Origin: JAOUEA01 sp963821925
Lineage (GTDB): Bacteria > Actinomycetota > UBA4738 > HRBIN12
NCBI GenBank assembly: GCA_963821925.1
Contig: CAWGFO010000011.1
Span: 251,605-315,604 of the forward strand
DNA length: 64,000 bases
Direction of reading: 5' to 3'
Shown: positions 56,499 to 64,000 of the stretch, piece by piece
Layout: each line of letters begins with the position of its first letter
How positions within the stretch are numbered: position 1 is the first letter of the stretch
The notes under the pieces: generated by a model
What the model saw: the letters and a program-made list of their open reading frames with translations, nothing else
The model's database searches: none
What the model was told of the DNA's origin: nothing
Position numbers and translations under genes: made by a program

Positions 56499-57458
56499 CT
56501 ACGGCACGCCGGTCACGGACTCACAGAACGCCGCGGTGTCAATGCCCGCAGCACCCGCGCAGATATCGATCCCGTCGCCGCTGTCGATGACCGGATCGCC
56601 GGTGTCGGTGTAGTTGTCGCCGTGAAGGTCGTCATTGCCGTCGCCACCGAACAGCTCGTCATCACCGCTGACGCCACTCGGGATTCCGCAAACCGGATCC
56701 TGATCGCCGACGAGCGAGACGTCGTCGCCGGAGCCGCCGCTGATCACGTCGTCGCCGGCATCGCCGGTGACCATCCCCTCGCAGGTGAACACGCCGCTGT
56801 CGCCGAGCAGGAACGAGTCGTCTCCGGGACCACCGCTGATCGTGTCATTGCCGTCATGTCCGGACGTCAGTAGCGCCGCGTTGTTGTCTCCGCCCCCACT
56901 GCGGTCATCGCCGGGGCCGAGCTCGATAGAGTCGTTACCGCCCGCGCCGGTGACGACAGTCCCGACGCTGTCGCCGAGCGCCGAGTCGGGGCCGTCGCCT
57001 CCGACGAGCGTGTCATCGCCGCCGTCGCCGCTGACGGTGCCGTCGAAGGTGAAGAAGTCACCGAACATGCGGTCGTTCCCGCGACCGCCGAGGATCAGGT
57101 CGTCGCCGCCATCGCCGGTCAGGTCGCCGGAGGGTGTGGCCCATTCGCCGATGATCCGGTCGTCGCCGAGCTCTCCGCGCAGATCGTCGTTGCCAGCGAG
57201 ACCGCAGACGCGGTCGTTGCCGGCACCCGCGTTGATAACGTCGGCGCCCGCTGACCCGACGATGACGTCGTCGCCGGACGTGCCGTGGATCGCTCCGGAG
57301 CCGACGATTGTGGCGAGCACGCCGAAGCACATCGGGGGCGGGTCGGTCACGGTAGTCGTCAACGTCCGGGCCGCCGCTGTCACGCTCGTGGTCAAGACGA
57401 AAGCGACCATGACCACGGAGACGGAGTTAATCGAAGTAGTGCATCGCCGCGTGTGCAT
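56499..57458 (-). CDS. Exported RTX/hemolysin-type calcium-binding repeat protein
   Basis: 319 residues. An AGGAGGGG Shine-Dalgarno fixes the ATG at 57458. A signal peptide (SINSVSVVMVAFVLTTSVTA) is followed by about ten GGxGxDxxx-type nonapeptide repeats (GTSGDDVIVGSAGADVI, GGDGNDDLHGDN, GGPGDDSFLLG), which form calcium-bound beta-rolls. There is no catalytic domain, so it is probably a structural or adhesive secreted protein. It lies between HTH relics G and H. Confidence 0.88.
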   Translation of the reverse strand: MHTRRCTTSINSVSVVMVAFVLTTSVTAAARTLTTTVTDPPPMCFGVLATIVGSGAIHGTSGDDVIVGSAGADVINAGAGNDRVCGLAGNDDLRGELGDDRIIGEWATPSGDLTGDGGDDLILGGRGNDRMFGDFFTFDGTVSGDGGDDTLVGGDGPDSALGDSVGTVVTGAGGNDSIELGPGDDRSGGGDNNAALLTSGHDGNDTISGGPGDDSFLLGDSGVFTCEGMVTGDAGDDVISGGSGDDVSLVGDQDPVCGIPSGVSGDDELFGGDGNDDLHGDNYTDTGDPVIDSGDGIDICAGAAGIDTAAFCESVTGVP

Positions 57459-57599
57459 GTCCCCTCCTGGAATCCATACGGGCTTCATCGATCGCCCCGT
57501 ACTTTCGCACCACTTCACCAGACGTGCTACCCGGCTACCTGGGTGGTCGGGAAGGTGTCAGCACGGTGCTGTTGCCGCCTCCCTCACGCCAGCCGGAAC

Positions 57600-57728
57600 C
57601 TCGTACTCGTTCGAGCTCGGCATCCGCTCGCCGTCCTCGATCGCGGCGTAGGCGCGGCGTGTGATCCCGAGCCGCCAGCCAGCCTCGCCGACGCTCATGC
57701 CCCACCGCTCACGATCTCGTCGGAGCAT
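57600..57728 (-). pseudogene. HTH gene relic H (lacks only the C-terminal part)
   Basis: Reads MLRRDRERWGMSVGEAGW, RLGITRRAYAAIEDGERMP, SSNEYE and then departs from the repeat. It is the best-preserved N-terminal two thirds. Region 57459-57804 has no other gene. Confidence 0.6.
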
Positions 57729-57804
57729 CGGGGCGACGCCCCTACCCGTCGGGTCGCCTGGACAGCGGCAGATGCGTGTGCTTCTTCCGATTAGGGTTCA
57801 GGGA

Positions 57805-58929
57805 ATGGAGCCGACGGAGAATCAGGGCCCCTACCAGCCACGAACGCCGCCGATGGCCGAGGACGATCCGGTTGTGCAGTGGCTGCTGCAGGGCGATCCG
57901 GCGATCCGCTGGCAGGTGCTGCGTGACCTCGTCGACGCCTCGGAGACCGAGGTGGCGACCGAGCGAGCGCGAGTTGAGCACGAGGGCTGGGGTGCTCGGC
58001 TGCTGGCGCTGCGGGCTCCTGATGGCCTGTGGGCGAACGGGGCCTACATTCCGGGTACCGCGGCGTTCGCAGCGGCCACTGCGCGGGCTCTGGCTGCCGG
58101 TGAGCCACCGCCGCCTTTCCCGTCGCCCGACGCGGAACCGGCCGAGGCACCGACCGATGGGTCGAGTGCCGAGCCGGGCCAGCCATGGACTGCGACGTAC
58201 CCGGTCCTGCTCGACCTGTGCCACCTGGGCATACCCCCGGACAGTCCGGTGATGCAAGAGACCGCACACCTGGTGGCCCGCAACTGCCGCTGGGAGTACG
58301 ACGGGCTGCCGTTCTTCGCCGGCGAGGTGGACTGCTGCATCAACGCCGGCACGATCCTGATCGGTGCCTACCTGGGCGCCGACGTCGACCCGGTGGTACA
58401 GCGGCTGGTGGCCGACCAGATGCCGGATGGTGGCTGGAACTGCTGGGCCGAGTCGCGCCCAGCGCCGGCATCTTTCGCAAGCACCCTCGACGTGATCGAC
58501 GCTCTGCTGAGGTGGGAGCGCCATACCGGCGGATCTGAGGAGGTTCGGCGGGTTCGCCGGAACGGAGAGGAGTACTTGCTTCGGCGCTCCCTCTTCCGGT
58601 CGTTACGCACGGGCGAGGTGGTCAACCCGCAATGGGCATTGTTCTCCTACCCCCCACGCTGGCACTACGACCTTCTCAAGGCCGCGGAGTACTTCGCCCG
58701 GCGTGGGGGCACTCCAGATCCGCGACTGGCCGAAGCGATCGAACGCGTCCGCGCAAAGCGCCGACCCGACGGGCGTTGGCTGCTCGAGAACAACCACTCC
58801 GGCGCGGTCCACTTCCGGTTCGAGGAACCCGACGGCACGCCTAGCCGGTGGAACACCCTGAGGGCGCTGCGGGTGTTGCGCTGGTACGACGCGTCCGCTC
58901 ACTCCGGCAGCGCGAGCCAGGCGTCTTGA
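57805..58929 (+). CDS. Prenyltransferase/squalene-cyclase-like alpha-toroid protein
   Basis: 374 residues. Repeated helical signatures with QDPDGGW-like turns are visible (LRAPDGLWANGAYIPGTAAF, ADQMPDGGWNCWAESRPAPA, RAKRRPDGRWLLENNHSGAV), suggesting an alpha/alpha toroid as in squalene cyclase or prenyltransferase beta subunits. The DxDD catalytic motif of cyclases is not evident, so it may be a binding or non-enzymatic relative; PVVQWLLQGDPAIRWQVLRD is typical of hypothetical members. TAGGGT seven bases before the ATG suggests a leaderless start. Confidence 0.7.
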   Translation: MEPTENQGPYQPRTPPMAEDDPVVQWLLQGDPAIRWQVLRDLVDASETEVATERARVEHEGWGARLLALRAPDGLWANGAYIPGTAAFAAATARALAAGEPPPPFPSPDAEPAEAPTDGSSAEPGQPWTATYPVLLDLCHLGIPPDSPVMQETAHLVARNCRWEYDGLPFFAGEVDCCINAGTILIGAYLGADVDPVVQRLVADQMPDGGWNCWAESRPAPASFASTLDVIDALLRWERHTGGSEEVRRVRRNGEEYLLRRSLFRSLRTGEVVNPQWALFSYPPRWHYDLLKAAEYFARRGGTPDPRLAEAIERVRAKRRPDGRWLLENNHSGAVHFRFEEPDGTPSRWNTLRALRVLRWYDASAHSGSASQAS

Positions 58930-59014
58930 CGACAGGTGGCGACATCACCTCGACGGTTTGGTCTCGCCCTTGGGGGGGAATACCGCGGTCCGAGAGCAGT
59001 GGAGGGAGGCTTCC

Positions 59015-59224
59015 ATGGGGTGCGCTCACGACGGTTGCATGTGTCAGGCCAGCGAGGGTCAAGAGTTCTGCAGTGACTATTGCCGTGAACATGCCGGTGA
59101 GGCAGGTCACACCACGCATTCGTGCGAGTGTGGCCACGAGGCCTGCGTGGCCGCCGCGCCTGGTTCGCTGGCGTCTTCGTCGGCCGGCGCCTCTGGTGAG
59201 AGCGGAATGAGCGACTCTCCCTGA
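59015..59224 (+). CDS. Bacterial metallothionein-like small protein
   Basis: 69 residues, ATG preceded by GGAGGGAGG. It has CAHDGCMCQASEGQEFCSDYCREHAGEA followed by HSCECGHEAC (segments overlap in the text but lie between residues 3 and 47). The arrangement C-x4-C-x-C ... F-C-S-x-x-C ... C-x-C-G-H-x-x-C is that of SmtA/BmtA-type metallothioneins that bind zinc or other metals. The C-terminus is a Ser/Gly-rich tail. Intact. Confidence 0.8.
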   Translation: MGCAHDGCMCQASEGQEFCSDYCREHAGEAGHTTHSCECGHEACVAAAPGSLASSSAGASGESGMSDSP

Positions 59225-59225
59225 A

Positions 59226-59741
59226 TCACTCGCCCACTCGTCTCGCTGGCCATTCGAAGAACTCGCAGATCAGCGGGAGATTGCCGCGAAGACGCCGGCG
59301 CAACGCTAGGCCGAGGCCATCGATCGATCCCTCGGTCACTTCCCCCTTGTGCGCCGCGAACGCCGCTAAGACCTCATCCTTCTCACGCGCAGGGACCCCG
59401 AAATGATCGAACCAGCGTCCTAGCTCCGCCGCGACTTCATCGAACTCCTCCGGGGTGATGTGGAGGTCGCGATGCGCCTCTTCCAGCCCGAGGGGGTGCT
59501 CCCTGGCTTCGTGGGAGCGAACGTGAAGGGGTCCACCGGCGACGTTGCACACCCACAGCGTGCGCATGAACTTCAGCCCTGGCAGCCTGCCCAGCTGGTC
59601 GGTATGCCACTCACGAAGCTCAGGGTTCTGCGATCCTTGGCCGACGATAGGATTCTGGACGACCGCATCGCTGAAGTGGTCGACGACCGCAGCGATGGCA
59701 AACACGCCGCCCAATCGTTCGTACAAGCTCGGCTCTTCCAC
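59226..59741 (-). CDS. Group 1 truncated hemoglobin with HTH-relic tail
   Basis: 171 residues from a GTG preceded by GGGAAAGGGG. The globin part has SLYERLGGVFAIAAVVDHFS, LRTLW-like MRTLWVCNVAGGPLH, EAHRDLHITPEEFDEVAAEL (proximal His region) and FGVPAREKDEVLAAFAAHKG. After HKGEVTEG about 25 extra residues follow, ending LICEFFEWPARRVGE, which is the C-terminus of the HTH repeat (relic I, about 59226-59270) read in frame. The heme domain looks complete, so oxygen/NO binding is expected; the tail is an acquired extension. Confidence 0.82.
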   Translation of the reverse strand: MEEPSLYERLGGVFAIAAVVDHFSDAVVQNPIVGQGSQNPELREWHTDQLGRLPGLKFMRTLWVCNVAGGPLHVRSHEAREHPLGLEEAHRDLHITPEEFDEVAAELGRWFDHFGVPAREKDEVLAAFAAHKGEVTEGSIDGLGLALRRRLRGNLPLICEFFEWPARRVGE

Positions 59742-59869
59742 GCGCGTGCCCCTTTCCCTGCACCGTGCTATGCGGGCATCCAGCTCGAGGACGACTTGGT
59801 CGGTTTGTTCAAGCCCAGAGGCGGGTAATCCCAGCCTTGGATGGGCTTTCCATACCAAAGGAGGCGAAC

Positions 59870-59944
59870 ATGGGCGTTCTGTGGACGATCGTCGCCGTCG
59901 TGGTGATTGCAGCCGTCGTGCTGTGGCTGGTGCGCCGCGCCTGA
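59870..59944 (+). CDS. 24-residue hydrophobic membrane peptide
   Basis: A perfect AAAGGAGG lies 6 bases before the ATG. The peptide is a single helix (WTIVAVVVIAAVVLWLV) ending RRA. A strong hairpin follows 10 bases after the stop (59955-59978), so the unit has ribosome-binding site, frame and terminator-like end. Tiny one-helix proteins of this kind are common and usually unstudied in actinobacteria. Function unknown. Confidence 0.6.
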   Translation: MGVLWTIVAVVVIAAVVLWLVRRA

Positions 59945-59954
59945 CAAGAAGAGT

Positions 59955-59978
59955 TCCGCCGGTGCCCGCCCCGGCGGA
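59955..59978 (+). terminator. Hairpin after the 24-residue peptide
   Basis: TCCGCCGG and CCGGCGGA form an 8 bp perfect stem around an 8-base loop. There is no U-run, as usual in very GC-rich genomes. Position 10 bases after a stop supports a terminator. Confidence 0.55.
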
Positions 59979-60146
59979 CCGTGGAGGCACTGGATGAGAG
60001 GGGTGCCGAGGTAGCGGGCGGTGGCTGCGGGCGAGTCCGGGGACGGTGGAGAGGGTGCCGTCCGACCACACGCTATCACCGAAAGATCAGCGAGCCGTCG
60101 CCACGATCGAAGGCACGTGCGCCTGGGTTGATCCCGAGCGGTACTG

Positions 60147-60231
60147 ATCCCCGAGCCGCCAGCCGGCCTCCCAGACGCTCATGGCCCCACCACTCACGAT
60201 CTCGTCGGAGCATGTCGGGGAGTGTCCCCAT
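60147..60231 (-). pseudogene. HTH gene relic J (N-terminal fragment)
   Basis: Starts MGTLPDMLRRDREWWG, then an inserted base changes the frame (GHERLGGRLAARG). The upstream bases around the start resemble relic A (AATGGxGAxxCTCCCCGAC), giving the likely original 5' end of the repeat unit. The rest of 59979-60451 contains no supported gene. Confidence 0.55.
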
Positions 60232-60451
60232 TGGGGGACTTACCGGCTGGCGGGCGGCAGACTCGGAGCAACGGAGCTCGGAGTCACGGAGTCGGTCTCG
60301 CACACTCGACCACGAGGGATGGGAATGAAATAGCGGAGTCACGTTTCGACGGTTCGTCCGCGGGAAGGGATTGTCCACCGCCGTACCCATCGGGGCCCCA
60401 ACCGCCGTCGCGGGCAGCCATGTCGGCTGTTTGGGCCCGAGCTACGGCATC

Positions 60452-60481
60452 GAAGAGCCGCCCCCGAAAGGGCGGCTCTTC
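60452..60481. terminator. Strong 12 bp hairpin without an obvious gene upstream
   Basis: GAAGAGCCGCCC / GGGCGGCTCTTC flank a 6-base loop CCGAAA, followed on the plus strand by TGTTG. This looks like a terminator. No gene ends before it on either strand (60240-60450 and 60482-60764 are unassigned), so it may mark the end of a deleted gene or of a small untranslated RNA. Confidence 0.6.
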
Positions 60482-60764
60482 TGTTGAGTGCGGCCGCGGA
60501 TCATCGCGGACCGAGGCGATGTGAATTGGTTGAACTTCGATGCTGGACGAGGCCGACGAGGTCCGAACCTCAGCTCTGCCGCGGCGGTGATCCGTTCTCG
60601 AGTTCGCGTTCGACCCGCCTGAACGCGTCGGCTAACGTCGATCACCGCAGGTCGCGGAGAGGCACGAGGCGTGAGTACTCGGTCCGGATCATCGCGTAGC
60701 ATGCACACACGGCGGCCTCGAGACCTTCTCTATCCACGATCGTGATCGAGCCCCTGCGGAACGT

Positions 60765-61078
60765 GATGGCCGGTCGGTATCTTCGCCGCCGAGTGGCTGC
60801 GGACAAGGCACTTCAACTCCGCCTGGCGGACGACCCGGTCGACCCTCGCTGGGCAGGGGCTGGGCATCGCGGTTCAACTGGCGGCCTGCGTAACCGCCGT
60901 CGCGGTCTGGGCGGCGGCGGCATGGCGGTGGTGACGTGGCACCGCGACCCGGAGCTCGGTCAGCTCACATAGCGTCAAGGGCGTATGAGAGATCGCTCAC
61001 TCCTATATAGATGATCCACGAAAGCAGCCGGATCACCGTCTCCTCGCGTCCGGCCACCCGAAGAACTCGCACATCGCC
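60765..61078. repeat. 310 bp duplication, copy 2 (orphan DUF456 3' end plus HTH tail)
   Basis: Gapless match to 53347-53660. It contains only the last ~57 codons of the DUF456 gene (from about GWPVGIF to the stop at 60936), so it is a truncated, non-functional copy. Its right end runs into HTH relic K. Confidence 0.9.
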
Positions 61079-61160
61079 TCGTACTCGTTCGAGCTCGGTG
61101 GCCGCTGTCCGTCCTCGATCGCGACGTACTCCCTGCGTTTCATCCCGAGCCGCCCCCACC
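61033..61160 (-). pseudogene. HTH gene relic K (C-terminal two thirds)
   Basis: Reads RLGMKRREYVAIEDGQRPP, SSNEYEAMCEFFGWPDARRR and stop, best-preserved C-terminal copy. The N-terminal DRERWGMSVGEA part is gone. Confidence 0.6.
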
Positions 61161-61202
61161 CGATTGGTTGACCCGCGACGGGTGCGTGTCGATTCTGTCC
61201 AC

Positions 61203-61473
61203 ATGATGCGTCGGTCGCTGGTTGGGGGCGTTGCCATCGTCCTCTTGTTAGGCGTGTTCTCGGCTGGGTACGCAGTCGGAAGGCGTGCCGACCATATGTC
61301 GGTGCCGAACCTCGTCGGCCTCGGGAGCGAGGGCGGAGGCCAAGCTGCCGCACGTCGGGGAGCTTGCCACCGCTGGGTTGCGGTTGGGCAAGGTTGGATG
61401 GAAGAGTTGTTCCTCCGACGAGTATGGGCTTGTCGTTGAGCAGGTCCCGTCCCCGGATACTGTGGCGGAGTGA
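61203..61473 (+). pseudogene. PASTA-domain membrane protein, frameshifted and short
   Basis: One helix (VGGVAIVLLLGVFSAGYAVG) is followed by a PASTA-like domain, SVPNLVGLGSE in the first frame and, one base over, LPHVGELATAGLRLGKVGW and YGLVVEQVPSPDTVAE. PASTA domains bind muropeptides. One extra base near 61330-61340 separates the two parts; repaired it would be an 89-residue single-PASTA membrane protein, which is possible as a real gene. Confidence 0.55.
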
Positions 61474-61827
61474 TCCTCGTGGCCCTTCGCTGGGTTGATC
61501 AACCCGGCTGTATCCGACATCGAGCTGGGTTCGGCAGCCAGACTGTTCCTGACGGTCGGTGGAGCAGTCGCCATCTTCATCGGCGGGGCGATGTTGTACT
61601 GGCCGAACCGCGACCGCTGATGACTTCGCGGTCGGCGTCGCCTTTCGGGTAGATGATGCCGCCCTGTGGCGTCGCGGGCTTCACTCGTTGCCCGTGGATA
61701 CGGGTGCACAAACGCGGCAACGCTCCTCCTTCAAGGAACCTGCAGATCCGCTTCACGGGGCGGCGCTGCTCCGCACGGGTGGAGCGCACGCAGCCTGACA
61801 TCGGCGATCAACGCGTCCGGCTCCGAC
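61474..61827. other. Gene-poor interval before the amylase gene
   Basis: No convincing gene. A plus-strand frame to 61620 encodes a hydrophobic run (RLFLTVGGAVAIFIGGAM) ending LYWPNRDR with only a TTG start, and a minus-strand frame 61577-61801 reads RICRFLEGGALPRLCTRIHG. Neither resembles a known family; both may be remnants of the adjacent accretion zone. Confidence 0.4.
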
Positions 61828-63497
61828 CTACGGCGCCGTGTGCTGATCCGGGCTCTGGATGCGGAACCATCGGTAGCCGAACCCTGCGAGCTTGACCTCC
61901 AGTTCGTTACCCTCCAGCTCGTGAGCCGACGCGGCGGTGTCTAGCAGGTCGTGGACGCTCGGTTGCTCCGGGATGTCGGTGCCGAGGCGCACGCGCGCGA
62001 CGCAGGGTTCCTCGCCAAGGTTGTGGATCGCGACGAACGTCCGGCCGTCCCAGTCGCAGCGGTGAGCCAGCACGGCCGTGGGATGGACGTCGAGCACCCT
62101 CCAGGTCCCCCATCCGATCTCAGGTGTTTCGCGACGACGCCGGATCAGCCGCTCCATCCAGTTGAGCAGTGAATCCGGATCGCGGCGTTGCGCGGCAACG
62201 TTCACCGCCATGGGTCCGAACGTGCCCTCGGTCACGGGGCGGATCAACCGTGAGGGTCTCGCGCGTGAGAACCCCCCATTCGTCTCATCGGTCCACTGCA
62301 TCGGCGAGCGCACGGCTACGCGTCCCTCCATCTCGAGGTTCTCGCCCATCCCGATCTCTTCGCCGTAGAACAGGACCGGTGTTCCAGGCAGGCTGAATAG
62401 CAGGCTGTAGACCATGCGGATGCGTTGCTGATCGCCGTCCAGCATCGTCGGAAGACGACGACGAAGGCCTCGACCGAACAACTGCATGTCCGGGTCAGGG
62501 CCGAACGCGTCGAAGACTTCCTGACGCTCTTTGGCGCTGAGCTGATCCAGGATCAGCTTGTCGTGGTTCCGCACGAAGTTCGCGAACTGGCAGTCCTCGA
62601 GTTGTTCGGTCGCCTCGATCGCCTTGGCGAGCGGGCCTGCGTCCTGGCGGGCGAGCGAGAGGTACATCCTCTCCATCACCGGGAAGTTGAAGAGCAGCTG
62701 GAGTTCGTCCCCTTGATCCCCGAAGAAGACGCGGAGCGGCTTCGCCGGGAGATTGACCTCGCCCAGTAGCACCACATCACCCTTGCGACGACCGATGAAT
62801 GAGCGGAAGTCCTCGAGGAAGTCGTGAGGATCGAGGTCGACGTCGCCAGGGATAGCGCCTCCTTCCAAGAGGAACGGAACGGCATCGACTCGGAACCCGT
62901 CGACCCCCAGCTCAAGCCAGAAGCCAGCGATCTTCGCGATCTCATCTCGCACGGCCGGGTTCGAGATGTTCAGCTCAGGCTGGTGAGCGTAGAAGTGGTG
63001 CAGGTACCACTGCCCCGCCCTCTCGTCCCACGCCCAGATGCTGTCCTCCGCGTCCGGGAACACCACGTCCTGATTCTTCTGTTTCGGCGGCTCGTCCACC
63101 CAGACGTAGAAGTCCCGGTATGGCGAATCCTTGGAAGCGCGGGCCTTCCGGAACCACGGGTGCTGGTCGGATGTGTGGTTGACGACGAGGTCGATGATCA
63201 CCTTGAGTCCGCGGTCCCTCGGCGGTTGGATCAGCGCCACGAACCCTCCAAGGGTTCCAATGCGGTGATCCACGCCGTAGTAGTCGCTGATGTCGTACCC
63301 GTCATCCCGGTTCGGTGAGGGATAGAGGGCATGAGCCACAGGCAGCTCACGCCTATGCCGGCCAGGTAGTCGACGCGCTCTGCCAACCCATCGATGTCCC
63401 CGATCCCGTCGTCGTTCCAGTCGAGGAAGGTTTCCACGTCGAGACAGTAGATCACCGCGTTCTTCCACCATTGATCGCTGGTTCGCGCGATGCTCAA
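61828..63497 (-). CDS. Alpha-amylase-family enzyme, trehalose synthase-like (one frameshift)
   Basis: About 556 residues after repair, GH13 family. N-terminus WWKNAVIYCLDVETFLDWND and GIGDIDGLAERVDYLAGIGV; after CLWLMPS a single missing base near 63330 shifts to YPSPNRDDGYDISDYYGVD. Catalytic residues: Asp in GVDGFRVDAVPFL, Glu in VVLLGEVNLPAKP, Asp in FVRNHDKLILDQL. The order fits maltose alpha-D-glucosyltransferase/trehalose-synthase-type enzymes. TTG start overlapping the stop of the LLM gene (TTGA). Trehalose or alpha-glucan metabolism is likely. Confidence 0.85.
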
Positions 63498-64000
63498 CGG
63501 GTCACCTCCGGCAGCACGTGCTCTCCGAAGACCTCGATGAATCGCTCCTGCTCCCGTCCGACGTGGTGGAGGTAGAGGGCGTCGACGCCCACGCCCGCGA
63601 TCTCATCGATCCAGCTGGCGTGCCGTCCTGGGTCGGCGGACACCGAGCACGCGGCCGCACACGTCCTGCGGTTGGACATGCTGGGCTGCGGCGTCGAACT
63701 GCATCGGCAGCTCCAAGTCCCACATGAGCTCGGAACCGAATACGTTCGTCCGCCACTGGTCGTGGGCGATGGACAGCGCGGTGCTTTCGTCCTCTGCCCA
63801 GGACAGGTGGACCTGTACGTGCACGGGCTTCGCCGTCCCCCCCACCGTCCCGGAAGGCATCGATCACGCTACGCAGCAGAGCTGGGTCCTGGTTGATCGT
63901 GATCAAGCCGTCGGCCCACGACCCGACAACGCGCGCCGTCGATGCAGATACCGCGGCACCGAACAGTGGTGGGGTCATGACCGGAAGACTCCACACCCGT
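63494..64000 (-). CDS. LLM-class oxidoreductase (TIGR03885-like), partial at right edge, two frameshifts
   Basis: C-terminal ~165 residues of a luciferase-like flavin oxidoreductase: MTPPLFGAAVSASTARVVGS, SWADGLITINQDPALLRSVI in one frame, VHVQVHLSWAEDESTALSIA, HDQWRTNVFGSELMWDLELP in the next, and DPGRHASWIDEIAGVGVDAL, YLHHVGREQERFIEVFGEHV in the third. Extra bases near 63845 and 63660 explain both shifts. The coupling to a trehalose-synthase-type gene is the known neighbourhood of the TIGR03885 family of probable FMN enzymes. The 5' part lies beyond the window. Confidence 0.75.

Noticed and set aside
47184..61160. CRISPR array or integron attC array
   Set aside because: The repeats are 50-190 bp, unequally spaced, coding-like and variously truncated, with whole genes between them; no cas genes, integrase or attC-type folded sites were seen.

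Overview
The window is GC-rich bacterial DNA (roughly 70% G+C by eye). It has many GTG and TTG starts, stop/start-overlapping genes, luciferase-like flavin oxidoreductases, a deazaflavin-nitroreductase-type protein and several leaderless-looking TANNNT promoters. Together these suggest an actinomycete-like (Actinomycetota) genome, probably a deep or uncultured lineage. The exact taxon cannot be read from the sequence.

Layout. (1) 1-4.8 kb: an exported sulfatase running off the left edge, a small anchored Pro/Gly-rich protein, an aldo/keto reductase and a secreted beta-propeller-like protein. (2) 4.8-8.85 kb, minus strand: an eight-gene overlapping operon related to methylamine-utilisation accessory genes. 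It encodes MauE, a 25-Cys MauA-like protein, two membrane thioredoxins, a 9-Cys Tat protein and two small or unknown membrane proteins, but no MauB heavy chain. (3) 8.9-25.4 kb: a purine/heterocycle catabolic island with two xanthine-dehydrogenase-type molybdoenzymes, 8-oxoguanine deaminase, SsnA, YgeW, an ATCase-like enzyme, two fold-type II PLP enzymes, an LLM flavoprotein and a divergent hydantoinase. It resembles the anaerobic urate/purine clusters (xdh-ssnA-ygeW-hyuA) of Firmicutes and E. coli. (4) 25.5-31.2 kb: a complete Dpp/Opp-type ABC importer. (5) 31.3-39.3 kb: cupin, enamidase, AA_synth-family protein, UPF0280 protein, 6-hydroxynicotinate reductase and a molybdenum hydroxylase with its FAD subunit. 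This is the upper part of the reductive nicotinate pathway of Eubacterium barkeri. (6) 39.4-41.5 kb: SnoaL-like, GDSL esterase and a conserved unknown. (7) 41.5-47 kb: two back-to-back modules, each an ECF sigma factor overlapping a membrane protein with a large extracytoplasmic beta-propeller. (8) 47-61.5 kb: an accretion zone of unrelated single genes. Between them lie eleven same-orientation copies or fragments of one small XRE-type helix-turn-helix gene, two tRNA 3'-end fragments in direct repeat, a ~310 bp duplication and several truncated or chimeric genes. (9) 61.8-64 kb: an alpha-amylase/trehalose-synthase-type enzyme and an LLM oxidoreductase running off the right edge.

How it fits together. 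Regions 3-5 form one catabolic block, almost all on the minus strand. The importer could bring in a substrate; molybdenum hydroxylases oxidise purine or nicotinate rings; amidohydrolases open or deaminate them; the carbamoyltransferases probably handle ureido/carbamoyl intermediates. Region 2 looks like a disulfide-forming export module for Cys-rich proteins.

Quality note. At least 13 single-base frameshifts interrupt otherwise intact genes, and 12 of them have the same sign (one extra base), often in short G or C runs. This points to uncorrected sequencing or assembly errors, so the frameshifted enzymes are probably functional in the organism.
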